From Plasmodium brasilianum (Eukaryota; Apicomplexa; Aconoidasida; Haemosporida; Plasmodiidae), in assembly GCF_023973825.1 (NCBI RefSeq), contig NC_090127.1, forward strand, positions 3,207,131 to 3,271,130: a DNA stretch of 64,000 nucleotides, given 5' to 3'. Of the stretch, positions 54,311 through 64,000 are shown piece by piece. The notes beneath the pieces are model-generated. The model was not told where the DNA came from. It did no database searches and saw only the letters and a program-made list of their open reading frames with translations. Both the position numbers and the translations under genes were made by a program. Every line of letters starts with the position of its first letter. Position 1 is the stretch's first letter.

Positions 54311-55265
54311 CTATCCATCGGTGACAAAGACAGACAACTGTTTTTCATTAGCCAATTTTTCAATAAGATTATCTCGATATTTATTAAATATGGAGTATTT
54401 TTCTTGTTTCCATTGTAACCAATTATGGTACTTAATCTTTGTAATAAAATTTTCTTTACTTTGTACCCAATTTTCCCATTTTTTATTTTTCCAATAAAAT
54501 TTATTATTCCCTTTATATATGAACTCTTCTGTTTTTTCTGAATCTGAAGTTTTTTTATTTTCCATATTATTCACACATTCACATTCTTCATCTGTCCAGT
54601 TTCTCATTAACCATAAAAATTTTTGGTACTTTTGCCAGTGGTTCCATCTATCATCTATTAACTCTCTCATATTTATTTCAACATCATTAATCCAAATTTG
54701 CCAATCCTTACCCATATCTTGTTTCCATTCGGTATGAATCCATTTATTCCAGAAATTTTCATTCCATGTTAAGGATTTTTTATAAATAGGTGATTTATAT
54801 ATTTTATTAATATTTTCGCAAATATCTTTCCATTTGTTTTGCACCATTTTAATCCATTCATTCCATTCGTTTGATTTATGTTGCATCCAAGATTCTTTTC
54901 CTTTTTGTAAAGATATAATAAAATTCTTGTAGTCATCTTCCAAGCCTATTTTCCAATTATTCCACTCGTCATTCCACTCTTTTGGTACTCCTGCTTCTTC
55001 ATCTAATTCTGATCCATCCAACGGTCTGCGTTCATTGAAACTCTTTTCATGCTGAAGAGACTAAACAAAATTTAAAATATATTATTAAAATACATTTTTG
55101 AAAACACAATTTCATGTAATATATAGTAATTTATAATGTTATGCACAGTTAAGAAGATATTTAAGCATGTTAACTTATACGTAATTTCTATTATACTGGA
55201 GTAATATTGCTTAAAATAAGAACGGACGATAAAGTAAATAAGGCAACAGTAATAGAAGAAACCAT
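54311..55265 (-). CDS. Tryptophan-rich antigen (TRAg), signal-peptide form
   Basis: Exon 1 (55265-55197, 23 codons) encodes a signal peptide (MVSSITVALFTLSSVLILSN) ending at GTATAA. Exon 2 (55060-54311) follows TGTTTAG in phase 0, for a total of 272 residues. After a short charged segment the Trp-rich domain begins at EWNDEWNNWKIGLEDDY and continues with the regular pattern (WMQHKSNEWNEWIKMVQNKW, NENFWNKWIHTEWKQDMG, WQIWINDVEINM) to the C-terminus. The family is Pv-fam-a/TRAg. The secretory leader distinguishes it from the TM-anchored TRAg at 44.3-45.4 kb. The exon 1 call rests on leader composition and phase; the donor is not the strongest. Confidence 0.86.
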
Positions 55266-58255
55266 TTTATAATAGCTCAATTACTATTTTATAATAGTAT
55301 TATAGATATTACTTTTTATATATTTTTATATTTCATAAATTAATTTTTCTTAGGATATATAAATATATATATAAATTTATTTGTAAATTTTAATTGAAAA
55401 AAAGAAAAAAATAACTTTTAGAATAAATTCCATAAAGAAAAAAAAAAAAAAAAAAAATAAATAGATAAATAAATAAATTAATATGATATACAATACAATT
55501 AAAAAAAATTTAATTTTATTATTTCTGTATATAAACCAACTAAAAAAGTTTTAAAAAAAAAGTGAACAAATACGAATTATTAATTAATCCCATTTTTTTT
55601 AGAGTTTCGTTTTTTCTTTGAAAATTATTTTATAGATCAAAAAATATAATAATATATAATGAACATTTATCAATGTATACAATTACATGGTGTACATAAT
55701 TTGTTATATATAGAGCATTATCTTTTTTTTTTATATTAGATTCGTAAGAACACTATATGGGTGTGTGTGATGTTTGTTTCTTTAGTAAAGTATTTTTTAT
55801 TTTGTTTTTTATTGAAAAACGTGCATTTTCCTTTGAAGTCCATTGCATGAAAGATTATAAATTTTTTTTTTTTTTTTTACTTTTATAAATAAACGCTTTT
55901 TAATTGTTTTTAAAAAGATGTAGAAATAATAAAATAGGTTCAGATATAAATTACTAGTTGTCAATGCTTGTTCAGAATGGATATTGTAATGATTTTTTAG
56001 GGATTGTTTCTACTTCAAATTATTGAAATTAATAATATGAATCTTAAGAAAATTGTTATTTTAAGGAAGTTGTGGAATTTTAAATTTATATGCCCCCTTT
56101 AAGAATTTTTATCTAAAGAATTTTCATTATTTATTTATTTTTTTTATTACCATGATAAATAATAAAATCCTTTTATAACTTTGTGTATTAATATATTTTG
56201 GTTATAAGAAATATAAGAACAATAAAATATACTGTGAAAAACAAATATTAAAAAAGTTCGTTTTAATTTTCATAAAATAATTAAAGAAATATTTAGGGAA
56301 AAATGTTAAAAAATGATAAATTTGAAAAAAGAAAAAGAGGAATTAGTAGGACGCTCTAAAGTATGATATACCAAAGGATTATCTTTATTAATTCTTAATT
56401 TTATTATGGAAATGTGTATATATGTAGCACTTTTATTTTTATTGAGTATAAGAATTTTAAATTAGTATTTATATTTTTATTATATGTATTCATCCTGTAC
56501 CAATTTATAGAATTTTTTGTGCATAAATTGTTTTTTCTATTATAAAAAATTTCATTCCTTTTTTTTTTTTTTTTTTAATAATATTATATAATAAAAAAAC
56601 GTTTAATAAACCTGCCATGTTTATAAATGGATTTAGTAATGTATTTTATGTGTTATATACATAAAGTTTGATAAAATTTAAAGAACAAAATTTTGTAACA
56701 TATTCATTAATGGAAAACTGTATTTTATGATAAATATCAAGTTTTTATATTTGTAACCTTTGTAACTTTAGCTGTTTTTAAAGGGCAGTTTTTCTGGGTA
56801 CAATTGATTTTGTAATATAATATAATTTTAATATTATGTACATATATATATTTATATGAGTTATAATTGAAATATTATATATATTAAATATTACTTGTAA
56901 CTATTTTTTTCTTTATTTGAATATGTCAGTTGCCAAATAATGTTAGGGCTAAATGTGCATTACTACATAACTCTGAAATGCATTGTATATTCATTATTTT
57001 TATAATTGTAATTACTCATAAAAATAATCCATTATTATAATTACAGATATTTAATGTCTAAAGTAAATATATAAAAAAGTGCATTTCTATTTTGAAATTT
57101 TTTACGTGATATATAATTAAGAGTAATTTTATAACGCTATTTAGAAAAATTATATATATATTTTGATTAATTCGTTTATTCATTCATTATTATAATTTTA
57201 TATGTAGCTCGCAAAAGGAAGAATAGCTACTTTAAAATTTTTTTATAATCATTATAAATTCCCTTTTGCTTTATTATTTTAATATTATATAAAGAAATAA
57301 GAATTTGAAATTATGAATAATTACTAAATAAAAACAATTTTTTTCAATAGGCCCAAAATGTTATCCATATGGGAATAAAATTTATACGTAACAAAAAATA
57401 ACACGTATACCAATATATGTTCTAAATTGTGTGTATAAAAATAAAATATTTAAGGTTATTTTATTTTAGATTAATTCTTAATAACACTTATATATATATG
57501 TATATATACAGTTATTTTTTTAGCTTTTTTTAATATTTAGAAAAAAAAAACATAATGAAATATTTTTATATTATTTTTATTAGTATATAATTTCAGTGCT
57601 ATATTGATAATTTACGAGGGTTAACTGTTTTGCAAATATAGAAAAATAAAAGTAAAATGTGCTTGTTTTACATTATTTCATTTATTATATTTAAATTAAT
57701 TATTATTTTTAGGCATGAAGCCAAGAATATAGTAATTTACTTGTTCATTAGAGTTGTCCTTTCGATTAATATTAGTTTTTCTTGAAACTACAAAAACGTT
57801 ATTATTAGAAAAATTAACAAATATGCACCAAATGTTTTAATAGTTAGTAATGTGTTTCATAATATATTCACAAATTTATAATTAAAAAAATTTTAAATAT
57901 CATAATGTTATACCAATATTTTTATATATTTAAATATATTGAAAAATTTCAACATATGTTTAAGTGGTGACAAATAATAAAATAATTATTAATACATTAT
58001 ATAATTAAATTAAATAAGAGCTACAAAAATTTTTTAAAAGTACAATAAGTAATTTACCCATAACATACGAAAATAAAACATACTATATCAAGAAATTATA
58101 CAATATATGATTAATTAAACACAATTGTGATCTCAGTTCATTTTAGTAAATTTTTATATACATATAATATTACACCCACATATATAAAAAAATTAAAATG
58201 ATATCTATTTTATATAATTTATATAATCTTTATGATATTTACATAAAATAGATTT
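55266..58255. other. Intergenic, no gene seen
   Basis: 3 kb of AT-rich DNA with A/T runs (for example 55,439-55,457). No gene is supported. Confidence 0.6.
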
Positions 58256-58348
58256 TTATGCATATGTAATAATAAACAAAAAATACAAGTATTTATACAA
58301 AAAAATCAACATTACGTAAAAACCAAAATGCTTAAGTAAAAAAAAAAC

Positions 58349-58492
58349 AAAAAAAATGTGAAATAAAACAAAAAAAAAATGTAAAATAAAACAAAAAAAA
58401 TGTAAAATAAAACAAAAAAAATGTAAAATAAAACAAAAAAAATGTAAAATAAAACAAAAAAAATGTAAAATAAAACAAAAAAAATGTAAAAA
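58349..58492. repeat. 21-bp tandem repeat
   Basis: About six and a half copies of a unit made of eight A plus TGTAAAATAAAAC. The first copy has a G variant (TGTGAAATAAAAC). Because 21 is a multiple of three, the minus strand stays open and reads a hydrophobic heptapeptide, HFFCFIL, again and again within a 120-codon frame that has an ATG at 58618. I do not call that frame a gene. Confidence 0.85.
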
Positions 58493-58962
58493 ATATAAAG
58501 AAATGATAGATAAATAAATAAAGAAATGTAGAAAAAAAAATCTAAAATTACATAATAAGCTTAAGTATTCATTATATTCCTTTTGTTCATTAATATATAT
58601 TTCATATAAAAAAAGCATTTAAATATTTATACCTTTATATTTTTATTTTGTACTATTGTATTGGATAAATCCTTCAATAACTAATATTTGAAATTAATTT
58701 TCTTTATAGGAAAATAAAATCTTGTAATGTATAACTCTTGCATTCTTTTTCATATGAATTCTCACATTTATTGATGTGCACCAGTTTAAAAAAGGTAAAA
58801 TAATTGCATTAGTAACTGAAAAAAATTGCAAAATATATACTTATTATAATTTTATATAATATAATGTCCACATGACGGAATGTTGGTAATATTGGTTTTA
58901 TTCGTATTAACCTGTATACACTTAAGTTTTTTGGGTACCTATCTACGTCTTTTGATTTTTTT

Positions 58963-59602
58963 TTACTGTTTTACTAGATTATCTGTATCTTTTTTGTTTT
59001 TTGCTTTTATTTTTAATCTTTGTTCTGGATCTTGAGTTTTTAAGAGTTCTTTTAAAAATGAAATAGCTAAATCTTGCAATGCTTCCGTATATTCGTCCTT
59101 AACTACAAATTTTTCTAAATGTCTTAAATGGTCTTCTTTTTTAGTAATTGCTATGTATTTTAATTTTTTATAATCTACTTCTTATTCTTTTAATATATCT
59201 TCTAGACTTCCTAAGTCTTCTTCAATTTCTTCCATTTGTGGAATTTCTCATGCATTATCTTTATTTTCCGGGTTATTTACATTATCAACTTATTCATTTT
59301 CTAGGTCATCCGTTACATGCTAGGGATCATTATTAGCATTTTCTGGAATGTCGTTATTATGTGTTGGATTAGTTTCATTTGATTATCTTAATGATCTTAC
59401 AGTTCTTAAGTCTAATGTTTTAAGGCTAAGTTTTTTATCAGAAGTTTTATCATATGGCCCCTATAAATTATTATGAAAATAATATAATTATCATATGGAT
59501 TATATTTATATAGGGATTAATGATATATTTATAAAATATAAGGTAACAAAAATAAGTAAAAAATATAATATATTTTTATTATTATATTTTTTTTTTTGCC
59601 AT
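58963..59602 (-). pseudogene. Exported-protein pseudogene with in-frame stops
   Basis: Exon 2 (59460-58963, 166 codons) follows a TTTATAG acceptor and ends at a TAA. It reads GPYDKTSDKKLSLKTLDLRT, then VRSLR, a PEXEL-like position, and then a stop. The same frame continues with further stops after NANNDP, DLENE, DNA and DILKE. Between them the text stays clearly protein-like (for example EIPQMEEIEEDLGSLEDILK and KYIAITKKEDHLRHLEKF). There is no net frameshift across exon 2. A likely signal exon starts with ATG at 59602 but is broken at an 11-A run. This was a small secreted/exported protein with an acidic middle and a helical charged C-terminus. The family is not recognised. Confidence 0.7.
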
Positions 59603-61118
59603 ACCGAATATGAACAGTTTCGAGATGAAATTAATAGTATGGATAAACATATTTTAATAAAAACGAAAAAAATGTTTTTTTCTTTTGTATTATATTTACT
59701 TAAGGACTTTCCATTATATCTATATTATTCTAAATAAAAAATTTGGCTAGTATTTTATTTATTGATCTTAAAACAGTAATAATTCACATGTTAATAATTT
59801 TTTTATAGTAATTCAAAAATTTATTTTTAAATATAAAAATAATTAAAAATTGTAAAAAAAATAATATAAAAATACTAGAATCAATTATTGAATTATAAAA
59901 AAAAAAAAAATCTAAAAGAAATTCTATATATAAACTTAAATTATGACGTTCCTTATATAAAATAAAAAAAAATTCAATTAAGTTCAAAATAATATATATA
60001 ATATGTTTTTTTTAGTTAACGACCAAATGTTATATTTTATATTGATAATTATTTTGTTTCTATTTTTAAATAATGTGGTTTAACAATATATAATTTCTGT
60101 TAATTTAAGAACGATAATTTTAAAATAATTAAATAATTAACAAAATGGTTGGAAAAATATCTAAAGTTCGACATATAATAATTTTTTTATTTTTTATTAT
60201 ATAGAAAGTAAGAAGTTATTACATATAAAATATATAGTATGAGAATGAAAAGGAAAAATAAATTGAAGCGAAAAAATGATTGAAGAAGTATAGATAAAAA
60301 ATACAAATATAACCAACCTTTATAATCGAAATAAATCATTGGGCTGCATGTATAATACCTGATAGTTATAATAAGCATGTTTTAAATTTTTTAGAAAAGT
60401 TATCGTAAGTTTTCTATGTTTATATAGATATATAAAATTACAATAAAAATTTTTGCACACAATTTTTATTTTTTTTTTTTATTAAGTTATGGCTTTTTTT
60501 TATATATTTTTCCTTTTTAAATAAATGAATAATATATATTTTTTTATAAATAAATGTCCATTAAAACTACATCAACTATAGGTAGATCTTAAATAAAGGA
60601 AAACGGAAATTGTTTTTTTAAAAATTGGTTATATTTAATGTGCTATTTAAAAATATTATATATTGTTTTTAATAAAATCCAAGAATTTAGTCATAAGAAA
60701 TATTAATTTTCATTTAGCCATATGAATTATTAAAAGGAAGTAAGAAAAATTGACTTTACATCATATATATTTAATGATTATGTTTTTATTTTGATATACG
60801 GATTTATGACCAACCTCAATTATAAATTATTACCAGAAAATGTTCTTAAAGAGAAAGCTGGATTTATATTTTAGTTTATTTAAAATAATATAAAACGGTG
60901 CAACATACATATTTTTGAATGATCTAATTAAGGAGTGATAAATAATTTGAATGTAATAATTAGGAAGTATAGAATAATAAAATTAAAAAATTATACAAAC
61001 AAATAAATATTTTGTTTTATATAATGTCATTCTCATAAATAAGAACATTTAAATTTTACTTTTATAATTAATATATATATATATGTTATATGTATATATT
61101 TAAATATATGAATTTAAT
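59603..61118. other. Intergenic, no gene seen
   Basis: 1.5 kb of AT-rich DNA, the upstream flank of the PHIST gene. Short minus-strand frames here are Phe/Ile/Tyr low complexity. Confidence 0.6.
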
Positions 61119-63387
61119 ATGGAATATTGGAGCTCTCAAATTCATATTTCATCTAGAAAATCCTTACTAGCTAATGAGGAAAATTATAACCATTATTCTG
61201 CAAACCTTTTAAAAGGGGTAGATGTTAAAATTAGTAAAAATGGCATTAGAAAATATGAATTTTCAAGATATATGAATATCCTTATTCTTTCATTGCTTTA
61301 TTTGCTATTACAAGTAAGATTATATATAATTTTATTATTACATGAACGTATTCGTTTCCTTTAATATTAATTTTTTTTTTTGTCAGTTAAATTATAACGA
61401 AAACAAAACTATTTTTTTTAAACTATATTTTTAAATATGTTTGCAGTACATGTGTAATTATGAAGGTGCTATAGTTACAGAATTACAATATAGAAATAGA
61501 TATTCAAGGATTTTAGGTGAACCCGTTTTAAAAAATAAAAAAGAAAATGTTATAAGATATAAGAGTGAAAATTGTTTAGAATATGGTAATTTAACAAAAG
61601 TAACTAAAGATAATTGTAATAATAAACATATCCAAGAAATGAATGATTTATATGAAAAATTTTTTGTTACAAATGACGAACGCGGTGTAAGTAGTAATAA
61701 TAATAATAATAATTTTTATGGTGGTAGTAACAATACATATAATTACCAAAATGGAAATTATTCTGGCAATTATAATAACCAAAATGGAAATTATTCTGGC
61801 AATTATAATAACCAGAATGGAAATTATTCTGGCAATTATAATAACCAGAATGGAAATTATTCTGGCAATTATAATAACCAAAATGGAAATTATGCTGGCA
61901 ATTATAACCAAAATGGAAAAATTTCTGGCAATTATAATAGCCAAAATGGAAATTATGCTGGCACTTATAATAACCAAAATGGAAAAATTTCTGGCAATTA
62001 TAATAACCAAAATGGAAATTATGCTGGTAATTATAATAGCCAAAATGGAAATTATGCTGGCACTTATAATAACCAAAATGGAAAAATTTCTGGCAATTAT
62101 ATTAACCAAAATGGAAATTATGCTGGCAATTATAATAACCAAAATGGAAATTATGCTGGCAATTATAATAACCAAAATGGAAAAATTTCTGGCAATTATA
62201 ATAGCCAAAATGGAAATTATGCTGGCACTTATAATAACCAAAATGGAAAAATTTCTGGCAATTATAATAACCAAAATGGAAATTATGCTGGCACTTATAA
62301 TAAGTACGTTGGACTTAATAACCAAAATGGAAATTTTTCTTCTAACTGTAGTAATAATAATACAAATAATAAACAAAATGAAATGTTTTCTCAGCATAAA
62401 AGGGATACATCAAATGACAAAAATGAAAATCTTTCTAACAATATTAAGGATACAGATAATAGCGAAAATAATGGATTTTCAGGCAATATCAATGATACAA
62501 ATAATAATGAAAATGAAAACACTTTTGGCAATAGCAGCGATACGAATAATAATAAAAATGAAGTTACTTTTGGTAATATGGAGGATAAAGGTAATAGCGA
62601 AAATGAAAAGATAACTGGGGATATGTGGAATACATACAATAACCAAAATGGTAATTATGAAAGTAACGGGGATGTAACTAATAATCAAAATAGTAGTTAT
62701 GATGATTGTAACATAGATGAAAATAATAATCAGAATGATAATAATACTGAAAATAACTTGGATGAAAATAGTAATCAAAAAGAGCAACATCGTGAGGAAG
62801 GAACAGATAAAAGATGTAATAATGTAGATAAAAAATCTTCTTCATTTTCTTCTGATGGTGATGATGGTGATGATGAGGATGATGGAAATTATTCAGATGA
62901 TAACGAGAAATCAAGTTTTTTTAATAAATGTACAGATAATAAGTCAGAACAAAAAAATATTTCAGAAGATAAATTGGAAGAATTAATATTGAGTTTAGGT
63001 ACTTCGATAGATAGTACAGCTATGTTTAATATATTTACACATCTTAACATTAGTGAAAGAAAAAAATTCTTTGATAAGATGGTACGTGCTATGATGTTTT
63101 GGGAAAAATTAACTAAATCTTCTGGTATAAATGATGATTATAAAAATAAACAGTGGATGAAAGTCTATGATGATATGATATATGAACTAAAAGAAAAAGA
63201 AAAATCATCATTTAATAAATTATATTTATATCTTAAAAAAGGACGTATTAAAAGTACCACATTTGTTCAAATAATAAGAGATACTAGAGATGTTTGGATT
63301 GAATTGGGCAAAGATATAGATAATAGGTGGATAGGTTATTTAAACGGTAAAGCAAAGAATTGTAGGACAAAATATAAGAATAAATAA
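61119..63387 (+). CDS. PHIST exported protein (PRESAN domain) with Asn-rich repeats
   Basis: Exon 1 (61119-61313, 65 codons) ends in a recessed hydrophobic segment (YMNILILSLLYLLLQ) at a GTAAGA donor. Exon 2 (61447-63387) follows TTTGCAG in phase 0, for a total of 711 residues. A canonical PEXEL, RILGE, lies at residues 86-90, so export into the red cell is expected. Next comes an Asn/Gly/Tyr repeat array (about residues 160-355), then irregular NNxNE repeats and an Asp-rich stretch. The C-terminal 140 residues fit the PRESAN/PHIST domain: LEELILSLG, FWEKLTKSSGINDDYKNKQW, MKVYDDMIYELKEKE and DVWIELGKDIDNRWIGYL, with spaced tryptophans at about 617, 635, 682 and 693. PHIST proteins associate with the host cytoskeleton and exported complexes. 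This is the last gene before the telomere, and its 3' end is about 0.5 kb from the repeats. Confidence 0.9.
61735..62316 (+). repeat. 33-bp coding repeat array in the PHIST gene
   Basis: About 18 units of 11 residues with three main variants: NYNNQNGNYSG (first block), NYN(N/S)QNGNYAG and (T/N)YNNQNGKISG. One unit lacks an Asn codon and is 10 residues. In the second half the variants come in a fixed triplet order (SQ-NYAG, T-KISG, N-NYAG), which is a 99-bp higher-order repeat. Other frames over the array are also open and are not genes. Confidence 0.92.
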
Positions 63388-63899
63388 CAGAATTAGTATA
63401 TTCTGTTTAATTTTTAATAAAAAAGGTGGTGATATATTTATATATGTACGTACATTTTTATTTAAGAGTTACATGCATGTATATTATAAGAAAATAATTT
63501 TTGGCACTTTATACAAAAGTAAGATTATATAATAGTATTCTTGGTTATCCTCAAAAAATTAGTGTAGCATATATAGAGATAAAAATTGTTATTTACACTG
63601 AAATTTATGAGAACTTATCCTTTTTTAAAAATATTTGATTATGTATATATTGTCTTATCATATATAAATATGATAAAAAAATGAAATATATTTGTTATAT
63701 TTTTTATATTATAATTTTTATGTTATGTAAAAATAAATTCAAAAAAAAGGAAAACAAATTTATTATCTATTTTTTTTTGGTATTTTCAATATTGAACAAA
63801 AATATTCTTTTATTTTTGTATTTGTTTTTGTTTAATATTTATTTTTAAATCATTTTTTTTTAGTACTTTTTTTTTATGTTTTAATTTTTCTAGTATAAC
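63388..63899. other. Subtelomeric spacer
   Basis: 0.5 kb of AT-rich DNA between the PHIST stop codon and the telomere. I see no long subtelomeric repeat block. Confidence 0.65.
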
Positions 63900-64000
63900 T
63901 TTAGGGTTAGGGTTCAGGGTTTAGGGTTTAGGGTTTAGGGTTTGGGTTCAGGGTTCAGGGTTTAGGGTTCAGGGTTTAGGTTTTAGGTTTAGGGGTTCAG
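63900..64000 (+). repeat. Telomere repeat (GGGTTTA/GGGTTCA)
   Basis: Consecutive Plasmodium telomere heptamers GGGTT(T/C)A, G-rich strand running outward, so this is a right chromosome end. Several variant units occur (GGGTTA, GGGTTTGGGTTCA, GGTTTTA, a four-G unit), mostly toward the outer end. Confidence 0.97.

Noticed and set aside
61735..62316. Regular 33-bp repeats resembling a CRISPR array
   Set aside because: Contiguous coding tandem repeats without unique spacers, in a eukaryotic subtelomere.
61718..62614. 298-codon plus-strand ORF and 249-codon minus-strand ORF over the PHIST repeats
   Set aside because: Both arise because the 33-bp unit lacks stops in those frames. The PHIST frame has the leader, PEXEL and PRESAN domain.

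Overview
This window is the right-hand end of a nuclear chromosome from a Plasmodium malaria parasite. It is very AT-rich, most genes have a short signal-peptide exon followed by a long exon, and exported-protein families (PEXEL/PRESAN, PIR-like, tryptophan-rich) are present. It ends in degenerate GGGTT(T/C)A telomere repeats reading outward at 63.9-64.0 kb. The AT content and the family mix (RBP, PIR-like, TRAg, exported two-TM proteins) suit a non-falciparum species such as P. malariae or P. ovale. I cannot fix the species from sequence alone.

The left part (0-30.6 kb) looks like the edge of the conserved core. It holds a tRNA-Gln(UUG); a seven-exon rhoptry gene that I splice to 2,217 codons and call RON3; a decayed chitinase on the plus strand; a tiny two-exon membrane protein on the minus strand; and a full-length reticulocyte-binding protein (RBP) of 2,793 codons on the plus strand. 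Order and orientation (RON3 -, chitinase +, small gene -, RBP +) match what I recall of the P. falciparum chromosome 12 end, where the RBP slot holds the Rh3 pseudogene. Here the situation is reversed: the RBP is open and the chitinase is dead, with its catalytic-Glu codon now a stop.

The right part (30.6-63.9 kb) is subtelomere with sparse genes. It contains a small GC-rich island that may be an RNA gene; a frameshifted PEXEL exported-protein gene; a PIR-like gene; two related exported proteins with paired C-terminal membrane segments; two tryptophan-rich antigens with different kinds of N-terminal exon; an exported-protein pseudogene with five in-frame stops; and, next to the telomere, a PHIST (PRESAN-domain) exported protein with a long Asn-rich 11-residue repeat array.

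Functionally, RON3 and the RBP belong to the invasion machinery (rhoptry content and merozoite ligand). The subtelomeric genes encode proteins expected to be exported into, or displayed on, the infected red cell. Exon boundaries were worked out by hand from GT/AG sites and reading phase. No database search was run.
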